Part shown: positions 51,649 through 60,443 of the stretch, in pieces | Layout of the letters: each line of letters opens with the position of its first letter | Position numbering within the stretch: the first letter of the stretch is position 1 | DNA from: JADFXI01 sp963784135 | GTDB lineage: Bacteria > Nitrospirota > Thermodesulfovibrionia > Thermodesulfovibrionales > Dissulfurispiraceae | NCBI GenBank assembly: GCA_963784135.1 | Contig: CAWAQG010000015.1 | Coordinates: 1-64,000, forward strand | DNA: 64,000 bases | Reading direction: 5' to 3' | The notes under the pieces: model-generated | The model's input: only the letters and a program-made list of their open reading frames with translations | Database searches by the model: none | What the model was told of the DNA's origin: nothing | Translations under genes and position numbers: made by a program

Positions 51649-52476
51649 TCATTCAGATCGGAAAAAGCCCGCTGAGTTTTTCGACAGGTCTACCTCATCA
51701 CTCAGCGCTCTGATGAGTGCCTCTCTGTCCATTTCACAAAATTTGCGTTCGGTAATGTCACGGCATATCTCGACCGCCATTATAGTGTCGCCAGTTTCAT
51801 CAACGATAGGGCAGGCTTCTATTTCCCATATATTTCCGTCCCCACGCCCGTCATTCTCGAAGGTAACAGACCTGCCTGTCCTAAAAACCTCCTGTGTAAC
51901 ACAGGCTTCGCAGGGTGCTTCACGGTTAAAAATCGCGTTGTAACATAATGAATGCCTGGACCAGTTCAACGGCATCATATGCTTGATTGCCCTGTTGTTA
52001 TTCATTACGATCCTCATGTCACGGTCTATGACGATCACAGCATAATGTATGGAATTGAGGACTGTTTCGAGAAATGTTTTCATCCTCTTTATTTCCCTGT
52101 CGACCTTGCTTTTTGTAAGGGCAGTTTTAATAGTTACGTCCAACTGCTGATCATTAAAGGGTTTAATCAAATATCCGAAAGGCATCGTACTCCCTGCGCG
52201 TTCAACTGTATTGTGGTCGGCATGGGCGGTAATGTACACGACAGGCACATCATATTTAGCTCGTATTGTTTCGGTGGCCCGTATTCCATCAATATTTCCT
52301 GCAAGCTCTATATCCATAAGAACAAGATCCGGACAGCAGCTTGAGAACGCATTAAAAGCATCTTCTCCGTTAGCAACAACATCGGTAACCTCATACTCCA
52401 TATGATCAAGCGTCCGTCTTATCCCCTCCGCAATCAACAATTCGTCTTCCACTATAAGTATCCGTTTATTGGCCAT
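51649..52476 (-). CDS. Response regulator with PAS domain, C-terminal tail frameshifted
   Basis: Residues 1-120 form a receiver domain (KRILIVEDELLIAEGI with acidic residues; VLMDIELAGNIDGI with phospho-Asp; VVYITAHAD; LIKPFN). Residues 130-250 form a PAS domain (IHYAVIVIDRDMRIVMNNNRA; EACPIVDETGDTIMAVEICRDITERK). It should end with a Cys-x2-Cys tail. In the next frame the sequence reads LSGLFPI-UGA-MKCRKIKNDRGEWEQIEVYISRH, as in relatives, if one A is added in the A-run near 51676. The expected first Cys of that tail is a UGA. As sequenced, the protein ends SAGFFRSE. The remnant tail runs to about 51500. Confidence 0.8.
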   Translation of the reverse strand: MANKRILIVEDELLIAEGIRRTLDHMEYEVTDVVANGEDAFNAFSSCCPDLVLMDIELAGNIDGIRATETIRAKYDVPVVYITAHADHNTVERAGSTMPFGYLIKPFNDQQLDVTIKTALTKSKVDREIKRMKTFLETVLNSIHYAVIVIDRDMRIVMNNNRAIKHMMPLNWSRHSLCYNAIFNREAPCEACVTQEVFRTGRSVTFENDGRGDGNIWEIEACPIVDETGDTIMAVEICRDITERKFCEMDREALIRALSDEVDLSKNSAGFFRSE

Positions 52477-52594
52477 TTTATCCTCCCTTTTAATGGAAAA
52501 GTTCTGATTTTAATGTCCTTGCGCTAAACGTGAGAAGCGTTTTCAACAATGCTATCAAAGTTTATGCATTAATGCAACTGTTCCGGCAACATAC

Positions 52595-53961
52595 TGTAGC
52601 GAGTTGATAAACTGTCCGTATCTGTAGCACATAAACTGTCCGGGTGGTATATGGATAGCAAGGGGGGCTATCCATGAAACGTTCGGCGGTGTTGCAGGAG
52701 GTACGGAAAATGAGATTTGAAGAAGGTTATGAGGGCTGGAAGAGTGGACGGCTAACGCAGGAGGAAGCGGCGATGCTCCTTGGTGTCTGTGACAGGACAT
52801 TTCGGCGATATCTGCTGAGGTATGCGGATAAAGGGATGGAGGGACTTATAGATAAGCGTTTAGGACAAATATCGCATCTGCGAGCACCAGTTGACGAAGT
52901 GATGGCGCTATCGGATCTTTATAGAGGACGTTATTATGGTTTCAACGTCAAGCATTTTTTTAGCTGGTATCGCCGAGTTCATCAAGGAAACAGGAGCTAC
53001 ACATGGGTCAAAAACACCCTCCAGGAAAAGGGATTGGTACCGAAAGGGGCACTGAAAGGGGCACACAGGAAAAGAAGGGTCAGGGCTCCCTATATCGGCA
53101 TGATGCTTCATCAGGATGGTTCCCGGCACCAGTGGGTTCCCGGCAAATTATGGGATTTGATCGTGACGATGGATGATGCCAGCAGTGAACACTACTCGAT
53201 GTTTTTTGTTAAGGAAGAAGGCACACAAAGCAGCTTTCTGGGTGTAAAAGAGGTTATAGAGCAACACGGGTTGTTTGCTTCGTTGTATACGGATCGCGGA
53301 AGTCACTATTGGCATACACCGGAGGCTGGAGGGAAAGTGGACAAATCAAGTCTTACCCAGTTTGGTCGTGCAATGAGCCAACTGGGGATTAAGATGATCC
53401 CTGCGTATTCTCCTGAAGCCAGGGGCCGTTCTGAGCGAGCCTTCAGTACCCATCAAGATCGGCTGGTCAAGGAGCTTGCGATGGCGGGCATCACTGGGAT
53501 GAAGCAGGCCAATGATTATCTTGCCAGTACATATATGCCGGCCCATAATGCCGAGTTCGCCGTTATCCCTCAAGAACCAGAGAGCGTGTTCGTGACTTGG
53601 GCAGGCACTGCCTTGGAAGACATCCTATGCGAACAGTATGACCGCACCGTCGGCAATGACAACTGTGTAAAGTTCGATGGACTAAAACTTCAGATCCCGC
53701 CAAATCAATATCGTTGCCATTACGTCAGGGTCCAGGTAAGCGTTCATCGTTATCCCGACGGTAGACTTGCTATCTTTCATGGACCGAGAAAACTGGCTGC
53801 CTATAACTCTAAAGGAAAGGAGATTGCAATTTGCTCACATGCAGCGGCATAAGCCTTAATAAAACTGAAATCGGTGGACTGCCATGTTCCATGCGCAGCC
53901 ACCCTGCAGAACCGGACAGTTTATTTGCTCTAAAACCGGACAACTCTATTTGTTGACAACA
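52595..53961 (+). mobile_element. IS1202/ISNCY-like insertion sequence, copy 2 (cuts cytochrome b)
   Basis: 1,367 bases, TGT...ACA, the same length as copy 1 and apparently the same sequence, in the same orientation, 43.6 kb away. No target duplication is seen: the left flank ends GGCAACATAC and the right flank begins GTCGATGGGG. This suggests a rearrangement or deletion at one side after insertion. The right side truncates the cytochrome b gene, whose stop codon now lies in IS sequence. Confidence 0.92.
52674..53852 (+). CDS. DDE transposase of IS copy 2
   Basis: A 392-residue transposase with the same amino-acid sequence as the copy at 7683-8861: N-terminal HTH, then candidate catalytic Asp, Asp and Glu in HQDGSRHQW, YTDRGSHYW and PEARGRSERAF. 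It is full length and presumably active. Confidence 0.9.
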   Translation: MKRSAVLQEVRKMRFEEGYEGWKSGRLTQEEAAMLLGVCDRTFRRYLLRYADKGMEGLIDKRLGQISHLRAPVDEVMALSDLYRGRYYGFNVKHFFSWYRRVHQGNRSYTWVKNTLQEKGLVPKGALKGAHRKRRVRAPYIGMMLHQDGSRHQWVPGKLWDLIVTMDDASSEHYSMFFVKEEGTQSSFLGVKEVIEQHGLFASLYTDRGSHYWHTPEAGGKVDKSSLTQFGRAMSQLGIKMIPAYSPEARGRSERAFSTHQDRLVKELAMAGITGMKQANDYLASTYMPAHNAEFAVIPQEPESVFVTWAGTALEDILCEQYDRTVGNDNCVKFDGLKLQIPPNQYRCHYVRVQVSVHRYPDGRLAIFHGPRKLAAYNSKGKEIAICSHAAA

Positions 53962-54686
53962 GTCGATGGGGATGCCGGGTTGTTGTCATCCGGTGAAAGC
54001 GCTGCGCCAAGGCACTGTTCATATTCTATAGGATGTTCACTGATCATGCGCTCTTTGGATATTTTCCCTGTGAACATGACTGTGTCCACGGGGAAGACTT
54101 CCGGGCTGAAGATCGAGTTGTATATGTGCCAAACCGTGACAAGCAGTATAAGAACAAAAGCTTCATTAGTATGGAGGATTTTCGAGACGGGAATGACCTC
54201 GCCGGGAAGGACACGCGTGGCCAGAGTCGGGAACCATAAAATAAGGCCTGTTAAGCCCATCAGGATGCTCCCGGTAAGAATACCCCAATATTCAAATTTT
54301 TGCCTGTAGTCGTATCTGCCGCAACGGGCGGGCTTCTCGACCATGCCGGCATAATATTTAAGATTGGTGATTGCATCGCTAAAATCGCATTTCGTGATCA
54401 TAATAGCTGTGTCCCATTTTCTGAATAGTACGCCTGAAACTGCAACGAGAAGGTGTTGTGCAAGAGTAAGGATCAGAAAGAGACCGCTAATCCGGTGTAT
54501 TATCCTGACCGCATCAATCCCGCCAAGATGCAGCACAATCCATTGTGAGAGGGCCAGGTCATAATATTTTTGGGCGAACCCGGTTGCCATAAGAAACACA
54601 AAGATAACAGCGATGGCCCAGTGCTCAACGATGCGGTACCATGAAAACCTTTTGATATACGGAGCGGGACCTGCAGCAGCGTTCAT
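53946..54686 (-). CDS. Cytochrome b (formate dehydrogenase gamma-like), C-terminus cut by the IS
   Basis: A membrane cytochrome b of about 246 residues with a PRK/FdnI-like pattern: YRIVEHWAIAVIFVFLMATGFAQKYY (heme-ligand His), IHRISGLFLILTLAQHLL (His ligands), a third and fourth helix and SKILHTNEAFVLILLVTVWHIYNSIF. It would carry electrons from quinol to the multiheme cytochrome. Start ATG 54686 with AAGGAGGGAACA. The last codons (VVNK and the stop) lie inside the IS, so the natural C-terminus is lost, but all helices remain. It is the last gene of a leftward complex operon. Confidence 0.85.
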   Translation of the reverse strand: MNAAAGPAPYIKRFSWYRIVEHWAIAVIFVFLMATGFAQKYYDLALSQWIVLHLGGIDAVRIIHRISGLFLILTLAQHLLVAVSGVLFRKWDTAIMITKCDFSDAITNLKYYAGMVEKPARCGRYDYRQKFEYWGILTGSILMGLTGLILWFPTLATRVLPGEVIPVSKILHTNEAFVLILLVTVWHIYNSIFSPEVFPVDTVMFTGKISKERMISEHPIEYEQCLGAALSPDDNNPASPSTVVNK

Positions 54687-54697
54687 TGTTCCCTCCT

Positions 54698-56144
54698 TCA
54701 GCGGTCGCTGGCGTAGCGCCACATATGCAGCAAAATTTGCAATGCAATCCCGGCCGCCATCAATATTATAAACGCCTTGCAGGCCAGCTTGACAATATAC
54801 AGCAGCGGGGCCCTATGCAGGCTCGGCTCATAATGGGAAAGCCAGGCAGCTGGAAAATCTTTATTGGCTCCCGGGTGGCATTTAAGGCATTGCAGGGTCA
54901 GCCTGGTTTTAATAATCGCTGTATCACCGCTCACTGTCGAGAGTATGTCATGGGTGCCGTGGCAATCGGTGCAGACTGCTATGGGTCTGCCCGGCTTCAT
55001 CAGTTTCTCTTTCTGCAGCTTGTAAAAATTAACTGTAATACCGTGAAAATCGGAAAGATAGGTATTCACCACTTCAGTGGAGAGCCCATATTTGCCTATA
55101 ATTTCCTTATTGGCGTGGCAGTTGCCGCACATTTCAGGAATATGTTCGCGGTATTCCAGAGTCAGAGGATTGCTTACGCCGTGCGCTTTATGACAATCCA
55201 CGCAGATTGGCACATCCTGATTATTTTCGTCGAGAAGCGCCTTGCCATGCACGCTTGTCGAATAGATGCTGAATATGACCTGGTGGCATTTTTCACACCT
55301 CTTTGCGCTCCGCAGTTTTTCGGTGCGACCTTTCTGTATGGAATGACTGCCGTGACAGTCAGTGCAGACAGGCGCCTTGAGATTCCCCTGGTTGAGCTGG
55401 GCAAAGTGAATACTTTCCAGAATTTCCGAGTATTTATCGAAATGGCAGCGCCTGCATGTCTCAGAAGAGGAGATTCGTAAGTCGCGCCTGCTTCCGAACA
55501 TCCTTTCAGGATGCTCTTTCGATGAAAATCCGAAATGGCAATCGTTAGCAGCTGAGTTCATGATGCACTGAAGACTGAAGTTAGATATCCGTCAATGGCA
55601 AGCAATACCGTCTCATCATTTCCAAAACCATATTCAGGTGGCGTGCATGGCATTTCATGCAGTAGTCACTTTCGCTCTTCAGAATTTGCCCCCGCCGTCG
55701 GCGTCATCGCATGGGCGCGTGGCAATCGGCGCAAGGAAACGGCGTCCCCTCCTGCTCTCTTTTCGAGCAGAGCAACATGCACGGACCTGGATTTCAGTTG
55801 ATTATCGTTATGGCAGCGTCTGCAGGTGCGTGAGGATTGTATTCTGAATTGTTCGGCTTTTGAATACTCGTGCCGGATGTTTCTTGTGCCGGAAAACCCG
55901 TAATGACAGGAGGAACAGCCGAGGCCGCCGTGGGCAGACATCTGGAACTGCTCGGCGGCAACTAACGCGATATCCGACTTGCCGTCCTGGAATTTTATGA
56001 CGATCTCCTGTTTGCTGTGGCACTCCAGACATTTTTGCGCCTCAGTGGAAGGGTCACGGCGACACCGGCATATGCCATGCCGCTGATAAGTACAACAGCA
56101 AGTGCAATAAGCAGGAGCGTCTGCACGGCCCTTTTTGCCTCCAT
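54698..56144 (-). pseudogene. Multiheme (12 CxxCH) membrane-anchored cytochrome c, several frameshifts
   Basis: Pieces in three frames build one cytochrome of about 480 residues. It has a signal peptide from ATG 56144 (MEAKRAVQTLLLIALAVVLI), then CLECH, CSSCH, CRRCH, CADCH and CMKCH in changing frames, and from 55561 a long intact part with CRRCH, CTDCH, CEKCH, CVDCH, CGNCH, CTDCH and CLKCH. A membrane helix (FIILMAAGIALQILLHMW) ends the chain. At least four frame changes are needed (about 56055, 55730, 55690, 55610). All heme sites stay conserved, so loss is recent or the reads are faulty. It is a partner of NrfD and cytochrome b. Confidence 0.85.
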
Positions 56145-56247
56145 CGTCCTCCTCCTTGTAATGATGTAATAGCGTACAGCGTAATGCGTTATTGCGCAAG
56201 CCCTCAGTTAATCCGTAAACGCGATAAACGCTGTACGCTATAAGGCA

Positions 56248-57486
56248 TCAATGAGACTCCTCATACTCCGGCTCTTCTCTGAGGACGGGAAGCGATTCAG
56301 TATCCAGCGGAATATCAGCACGTGAATAGTTGCTATCGCCATAACAACCGACACTTCCTGCCAGGGTGGAATAATATGGTGCAGATGGTCGGGAGGTTCC
56401 AGTTGAAAGTAATGATTGCCATATTGAGCCTGTTCAGCAATATCCCAAGCACGGCATAAAAGGCTCCGAACCGCACGATCCCGACGCTCTTTCGTTTGAC
56501 GCCGTAGGTAAAGACAATGCGCGGCAGAAGGACAAATCCCAGAAGTTCGACAAGAAACCATGCACCATAAGGTGTAGCCAGAAGCGACCAGTTGTCATCG
56601 TGGGCAATGCCGATTATTTTAAGTGCAAAATAAATATACATGCCGATGGCTGCGCCTTTTCCCATACCAATTGTGAGACGATCAATACTGCTGAGCAATT
56701 CGGGACCGCACTTGCTTTTTAGAAAGCGGACAGCGAGGGTGCTTACCACTATCACCATGGCAAGGGCTGCCGTAGACACTCGAGCTGAGGAAGAATACCG
56801 GAGATGTAGGATGAATACCAGAGCGGATGCACCTTGCCTGGAGCGAGCAGATACATTGCTCCGAGAGCTGACTGGTGGAGCGTTGAGAGTATTATGCCGG
56901 CAATCGTCATGCCTATAGTCGTCCTTGTTGCCCATCTGCGTACCCTCCTTGACTTCAGCCATTCCAGGATCGCCGGACTGAATTCGAGCAGTTGGACCGT
57001 AAGGTAGATCGCCACATGCCATGCCACCAAAAAAAGTACCGAGGCGGTTCCGAATGATATTGCCATGGGATAGTAGATGCGCCAGGGCCTCCCGAGGTCC
57101 ACGAGAAGATAAATGACCGCAAAGAAATATCCCAGCAAGCCGGTCAAAACGCTAAACGCACAACGGGATGATAGCCTTTGAACCCGAAAATATAGTAAGC
57201 TGTTGCCATGACAAACCCTGTTGCCGAAAGAGGGACTCCTCCGAAAAGACCCCAGCCGAGAAAAAGACCCCAGGGATATTCATTTGAGGCTTCGGTCACG
57301 GTATAGAGGCCGAAGATAAAGCGAATAACAATAAGCGGGAGCCCAATGCACAGGATGAAGCGGCGATAACATTAAAAGGCGTCATAAGACTTCTTCATAT
57401 ACTCAGGCCAGGTCATTCCCATAAGCAATTTATTCATAAAACGCGATTGGAAGTTTTCTGTATTTAACAACATATCCGTTGCCCAT
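56248..57486 (-). pseudogene. NrfD/HybB-type quinol oxidoreductase membrane subunit, many frameshifts
   Basis: The integral membrane subunit that handles quinol. The start ATG 57486 has AGGAGGTGAAATA, but the frame soon breaks. Recognisable blocks in alternate frames are NTENFQSRFMNKLLMGMTWPEYMKKSYDAF, LCIGLPLIVIRFIFGLYTVTEASNEYPWGLFLGW, LTGLLGYFFAVIYLLVDLGRPWR, LAVRFLKSKCGPELLSSIDR and HHIIPPWQEVSVVMAIATIHVL. At least five frame changes occur. The order of helices fits HybB/NrfD of about 400 residues. It lies four bases after the FeS gene. Confidence 0.85.
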
Positions 57487-57490
57487 TATT

Positions 57491-58469
57491 TCACCTCCTG
57501 CTTTTTTTCTGAAGCGGGCTTTCTTTAGCTATTTCTTCCCGATGGCGCAACGCAGCATAGCACATGCCGAAAAGTGCCGGCCATACCGTTAAGACAAGAG
57601 GGACAGCAGCAAGGAAACCCCTTTGTTTGCTCCACGAGCGGTGTATTAGGCAGATTGGTCGGAAACCCGACTTGCTCAAACGGAACATCTGAAATATACA
57701 TCCAGCTTGTGCCCCCGACTTCATGCTCTCCATATACATGGTCGATATATCGATCAGGCTGTTTCATAATCTTTTCCCGTGCAATGGTTAATAAGTCATT
57801 TCTCTTACCGAAGGTAATCGCCCCTACAGGACAGGCATCAGCACATGCGGGAATGCCTCCTGCTTTGACTCTGCTATAGCACATGATACACTTTACGATT
57901 TTCGGCTCCAGGGCGCTTTCATAATCAAAAGCCGGCACATAGAAAGGGCAAGCTGTCATGCAGTAACGGCATCCGAAACACAAATTCTCATTATAAAGGA
58001 CTGCCCCTTCCGGTGTTTTGGAATAGGCATGTATCGGACAGGCAGTTGCGCATGAAGGCTCAAGACAGTGGTTGCATTGTATTTTGCGGTATACCGGCTT
58101 ATCAGGATCTTTGGGGTTTTTATACTGATTGACCACTGTGTAAGCTGATGTGGTAGGCCTCCTTTTTTCATTAAAGACGGACTTGTCGTCAAAGGGGACC
58201 TTGGGCGCGGGAAGGTTGTTCTGTTTATTGCAGGCTGCCTCACAGCTTCTGCATCCTACGCAGGCTGAAAGATCGGTAAGACAGCCGAAACTGTCAGGCC
58301 AGCCTTCAAATTCCTTTGAATCGGCCGCTGTCGGGCAGCTTCCGACAAGCGCCGCGCCGCCAATGACCGTAATAGTGCCCAGAAATTTTCTTCTGGTCAA
58401 TTTGACATTGCCGATTGAAGGCTCCGCCTCAAGGGGCGTATCCTCCGGCTTTTTGGGTATGTGTGCCAT
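57491..58469 (-). pseudogene. Four-cluster iron-sulfur protein (HybA/DsrO-like), Tat signal, one frameshift
   Basis: The N-terminus has a Tat signal (TRRKFLGTITVIGGAAL). Four [4Fe-4S] sites follow: CVGCRSCEAAC, CNHCLEPSCATACP, CFGCRYCMTACP and CIMCYSRV..CADACP. The frame read to 57525 ends in nonsense (KGFPCCCPSCLNG); with one base removed near 57615 it reads KGFLAAVPLVLTVWPALFGMCYAALRHREEIA, a C-terminal membrane helix, and stops at 57491. The anchor is thus lost in the frame as sequenced. It passes electrons between NrfD and the cytochromes. Confidence 0.85.
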
Positions 58470-58506
58470 AGTTTATCCTCCTGACTGAAGATTCGTTGTT
58501 GCGACG

Positions 58507-58941
58507 TTATCTTTTTGCGTGACACATCCCGGCACAGGCCTTTGGGTCGGTACCGACATCCGCCATACCCTTGTGGCATTGAAAGCATTTAATATGGTAA
58601 GCAACCTTTAATCCGGGCATTCCCGGGTTCGACCGCTCAAAAGTAGTGTGGCAATTCCTGCAGGCGGTAAAAGTTTTGGTGATGCTGTTCCTAAATTGCT
58701 CCGGGGAAATGTCATGGCACTCCTTGCAGGGAAGTGAAGCGTTGGTCCCATGCTGGTGATGGCAAGTCCCGCAGTTACCTGCAAGTCCTGTATGTTTCGC
58801 ATGATCGAAGCGCACCGCTTCATATTTGTTCATTAAGCTATCAAGCATCACTATATCAGGGCTTTTTGCAGGGGCCGCCTGCAGTAATGAAGCAATAGAA
58901 AGGCAGGCAAACAGCAAAATCAGGGATAATGTATTTTTCAT
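58507..58941 (-). CDS. Small periplasmic multiheme cytochrome c (c3/c7-like)
   Basis: A 144-residue protein with a signal peptide (LSLILLFACLSIASLLQAAPA). Heme motifs are CGTCHHQH, CKECH, CRNCH and CFQCH, plus CAGMCH near the C-terminus, a C-x3-C-H that would be an unusual site. Several other His residues (FDHAKH, HHQH) could be distal ligands. It is the first gene of the leftward oxidoreductase operon and intact, unlike those behind it. It is likely the soluble electron carrier of that complex. Confidence 0.87.
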   Translation of the reverse strand: MKNTLSLILLFACLSIASLLQAAPAKSPDIVMLDSLMNKYEAVRFDHAKHTGLAGNCGTCHHQHGTNASLPCKECHDISPEQFRNSITKTFTACRNCHTTFERSNPGMPGLKVAYHIKCFQCHKGMADVGTDPKACAGMCHAKR

Positions 58942-59029
58942 ATATATCCTCCCTTGATCGGTCCCGATATAATCCGGCGTTCACCGCTCGATATACCGGA
59001 ACTGATCAGTTTGTGATGATTACCGGGCT

Positions 59030-59431
59030 TCACAGCTTTGCATTTTTTTCCTCTTTCTTTTTTTTATCTTCCTGTTTTCCAGACAGGTATGCTTCCAGCG
59101 GCCTCCATCCGAAGGATGCCTCCCTGCCTGCAAAACCCAATACACCATTAATAACGGACAACGAGAGGGCAACCAAAAAAGCGACCGGCAGGATAGCGAC
59201 ATACGCTAACCCTATAAAGGGCGCCGCTATTATCCTTTTTACAGAAGCGAATAATTGGCCGGATCCCGCAGTTTTGATATACTCGATATCCTCTTTCCCA
59301 GCCTGCACCACAGTACCGAACGGTTTTGCCTTCAGAACTTCATTAAGGATAAGGAATCCTGCAATGAAGGCTATTGAAGCAACGTACTCAACTCCCTTGA
59401 TATGCGTTACAAAATCAAATAGTGTATGCAT
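59030..59431 (-). CDS. Small membrane protein with WRPxEAYLxGK tail (paralogue 1)
   Basis: A 133-residue protein with two or three helices (VEYVASIAFIAGFLILNEVL; IAAPFIGLAYVAILPVAFLVALSL) and a tail FGWRPLEAYLSGKQEDKKKKEEK. The tail matches FEWRPSEAYLAGKKKKKK of the next protein upstream, so they are related. I know no named family. It lies just ahead of the cytochrome complex operon on the same strand. Confidence 0.6.
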   Translation of the reverse strand: MHTLFDFVTHIKGVEYVASIAFIAGFLILNEVLKAKPFGTVVQAGKEDIEYIKTAGSGQLFASVKRIIAAPFIGLAYVAILPVAFLVALSLSVINGVLGFAGREASFGWRPLEAYLSGKQEDKKKKEEKNAKL

Positions 59432-59489
59432 GTGTTCCTCCTTTCGTCTGTCATTCGTTTAAGTTCCTGCCTGGCTTATTCCAGGGCTG

Positions 59490-59735
59490 TCACGTACTGT
59501 CCTTTTTCTTTTTCTTTTTCCCCGCCAGATATGCTTCCGACGGCCTCCATTCGAAATAGGCAAGGCTTCTTGCTATATTCCATGCCTTTCCGAGCACTTT
59601 TCCGCCAAGCGTAACGATTATTGCCGCTACCGATATGAACGGCAGAAAAACAACGTAAATCAATCCGACTACCGGCCCAAGCAGCAGGGCAACCGCCTTT
59701 TTACCAATTGATGCGTCCTCCCGGTATGTAAGCAT
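59490..59735 (-). CDS. Small membrane protein with WRPxEAYLxGK tail (paralogue 2)
   Basis: An 81-residue protein with two helices (ALLLGPVVGLIYVVFLPFISVAAIIVTL) and the tail FEWRPSEAYLAGKKKKKKD. RBS AGGAGGTGAAT stands before ATG 59735. It looks like a shortened copy of the 133-residue protein without the first helix. Function is unknown, with a possible role in assembling or anchoring the adjoining redox complex. Confidence 0.6.
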   Translation of the reverse strand: MLTYREDASIGKKAVALLLGPVVGLIYVVFLPFISVAAIIVTLGGKVLGKAWNIARSLAYFEWRPSEAYLAGKKKKKKDST

Positions 59736-59899
59736 TTTCCATTCACCTCCTTTCCTTTAAGTTCTCCTCTTGATTCAAGAATAGCAAACCAAAAACAGGA
59801 GCACAACTGGTAAAACATCCTATTTTGGCAACAATTTTGTCTTAGTTCTTTAAATAAATGAGAGGAAATGGAGATAACGGCTTGACTATGGAGAGACTA

Positions 59900-60427
59900 T
59901 TACTGGACCATGCTTTCCGAGATTCTGACAAGGTCGAAAGGCGGGGCATCAATAGCAACGGCGATTCGATAACGGCCCTCGAGCCACGTCATGCGGCTGC
60001 AGGTCTCATTGTGCCCGCAGGCGCCAACTTCGAGAATCGCCTGTCGACCCTTCATTTTAAATGCAGTGCGCTCATTAATTTGTATCATACGGGGGAAACC
60101 GTCGGGAACAGAAGCTGTTGCGCTGAACTGACAAATGACCAGAGCATCCGGCTTGCCGTTTACACGCCTGAACTTCATTATGACCGATGTAAACGGTTTT
60201 GTCTGGGCTATAATCTCGTAAGGGGGCCATACATACTGCTGGGGGAAAAAAGACGGCACAAAAACTTCCTTTAATTTGAGCTTTGTTTTGACTTCTTCTA
60301 TACTGGAGTATCTCCTCACTATTCCTTTTTCGATGTATAAGGGAAGCCAGTTAAAAAGCCACAGAAAGGCCGTCAAAGCAACAATGACGCTGAAAAAAAG
60401 GAGAATATTCCGAATATGTTTCTTCAT
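59900..60427 (-). CDS. Membrane-anchored protein coupled to an M56 peptidase
   Basis: A 175-residue protein starting at ATG 60427 (GAGG six bases upstream), overlapping neither the signal nor the peptidase stop by more than coupling distance. One N-terminal membrane helix (NILLFFSVIVALTAFLWLFNW), then a soluble domain (EEVKTKLKLKEVFVPSFFPQQYVWPPYEI; LEVGACGHNETCSRMTWLEG) that faintly resembles DUF4367-like sensor domains. It is read from the end of the M56 gene. Function is unknown. Confidence 0.6.
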   Translation of the reverse strand: MKKHIRNILLFFSVIVALTAFLWLFNWLPLYIEKGIVRRYSSIEEVKTKLKLKEVFVPSFFPQQYVWPPYEIIAQTKPFTSVIMKFRRVNGKPDALVICQFSATASVPDGFPRMIQINERTAFKMKGRQAILEVGACGHNETCSRMTWLEGRYRIAVAIDAPPFDLVRISESMVQ

Positions 60428-60443
60428 ACCGGTCCTCGTGTGG

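Noticed and set aside
51500..51655. Second selenoprotein in the response regulator tail
   Set aside because: A frameshift lies just upstream and no clear SECIS hairpin follows; kept only as a weak finding.
7604..53961. Composite transposon bounded by the two IS copies
   Set aside because: The 43.6 kb between them is housekeeping and biosynthetic DNA, copy 1 has its own target duplication, and copy 2 shows no shared flank; independent insertions are simpler.
56319..56334. Second parS site (CACGTGAATAG)
   Set aside because: Only the CACGTG centre and part of one arm fit; the other half does not match.
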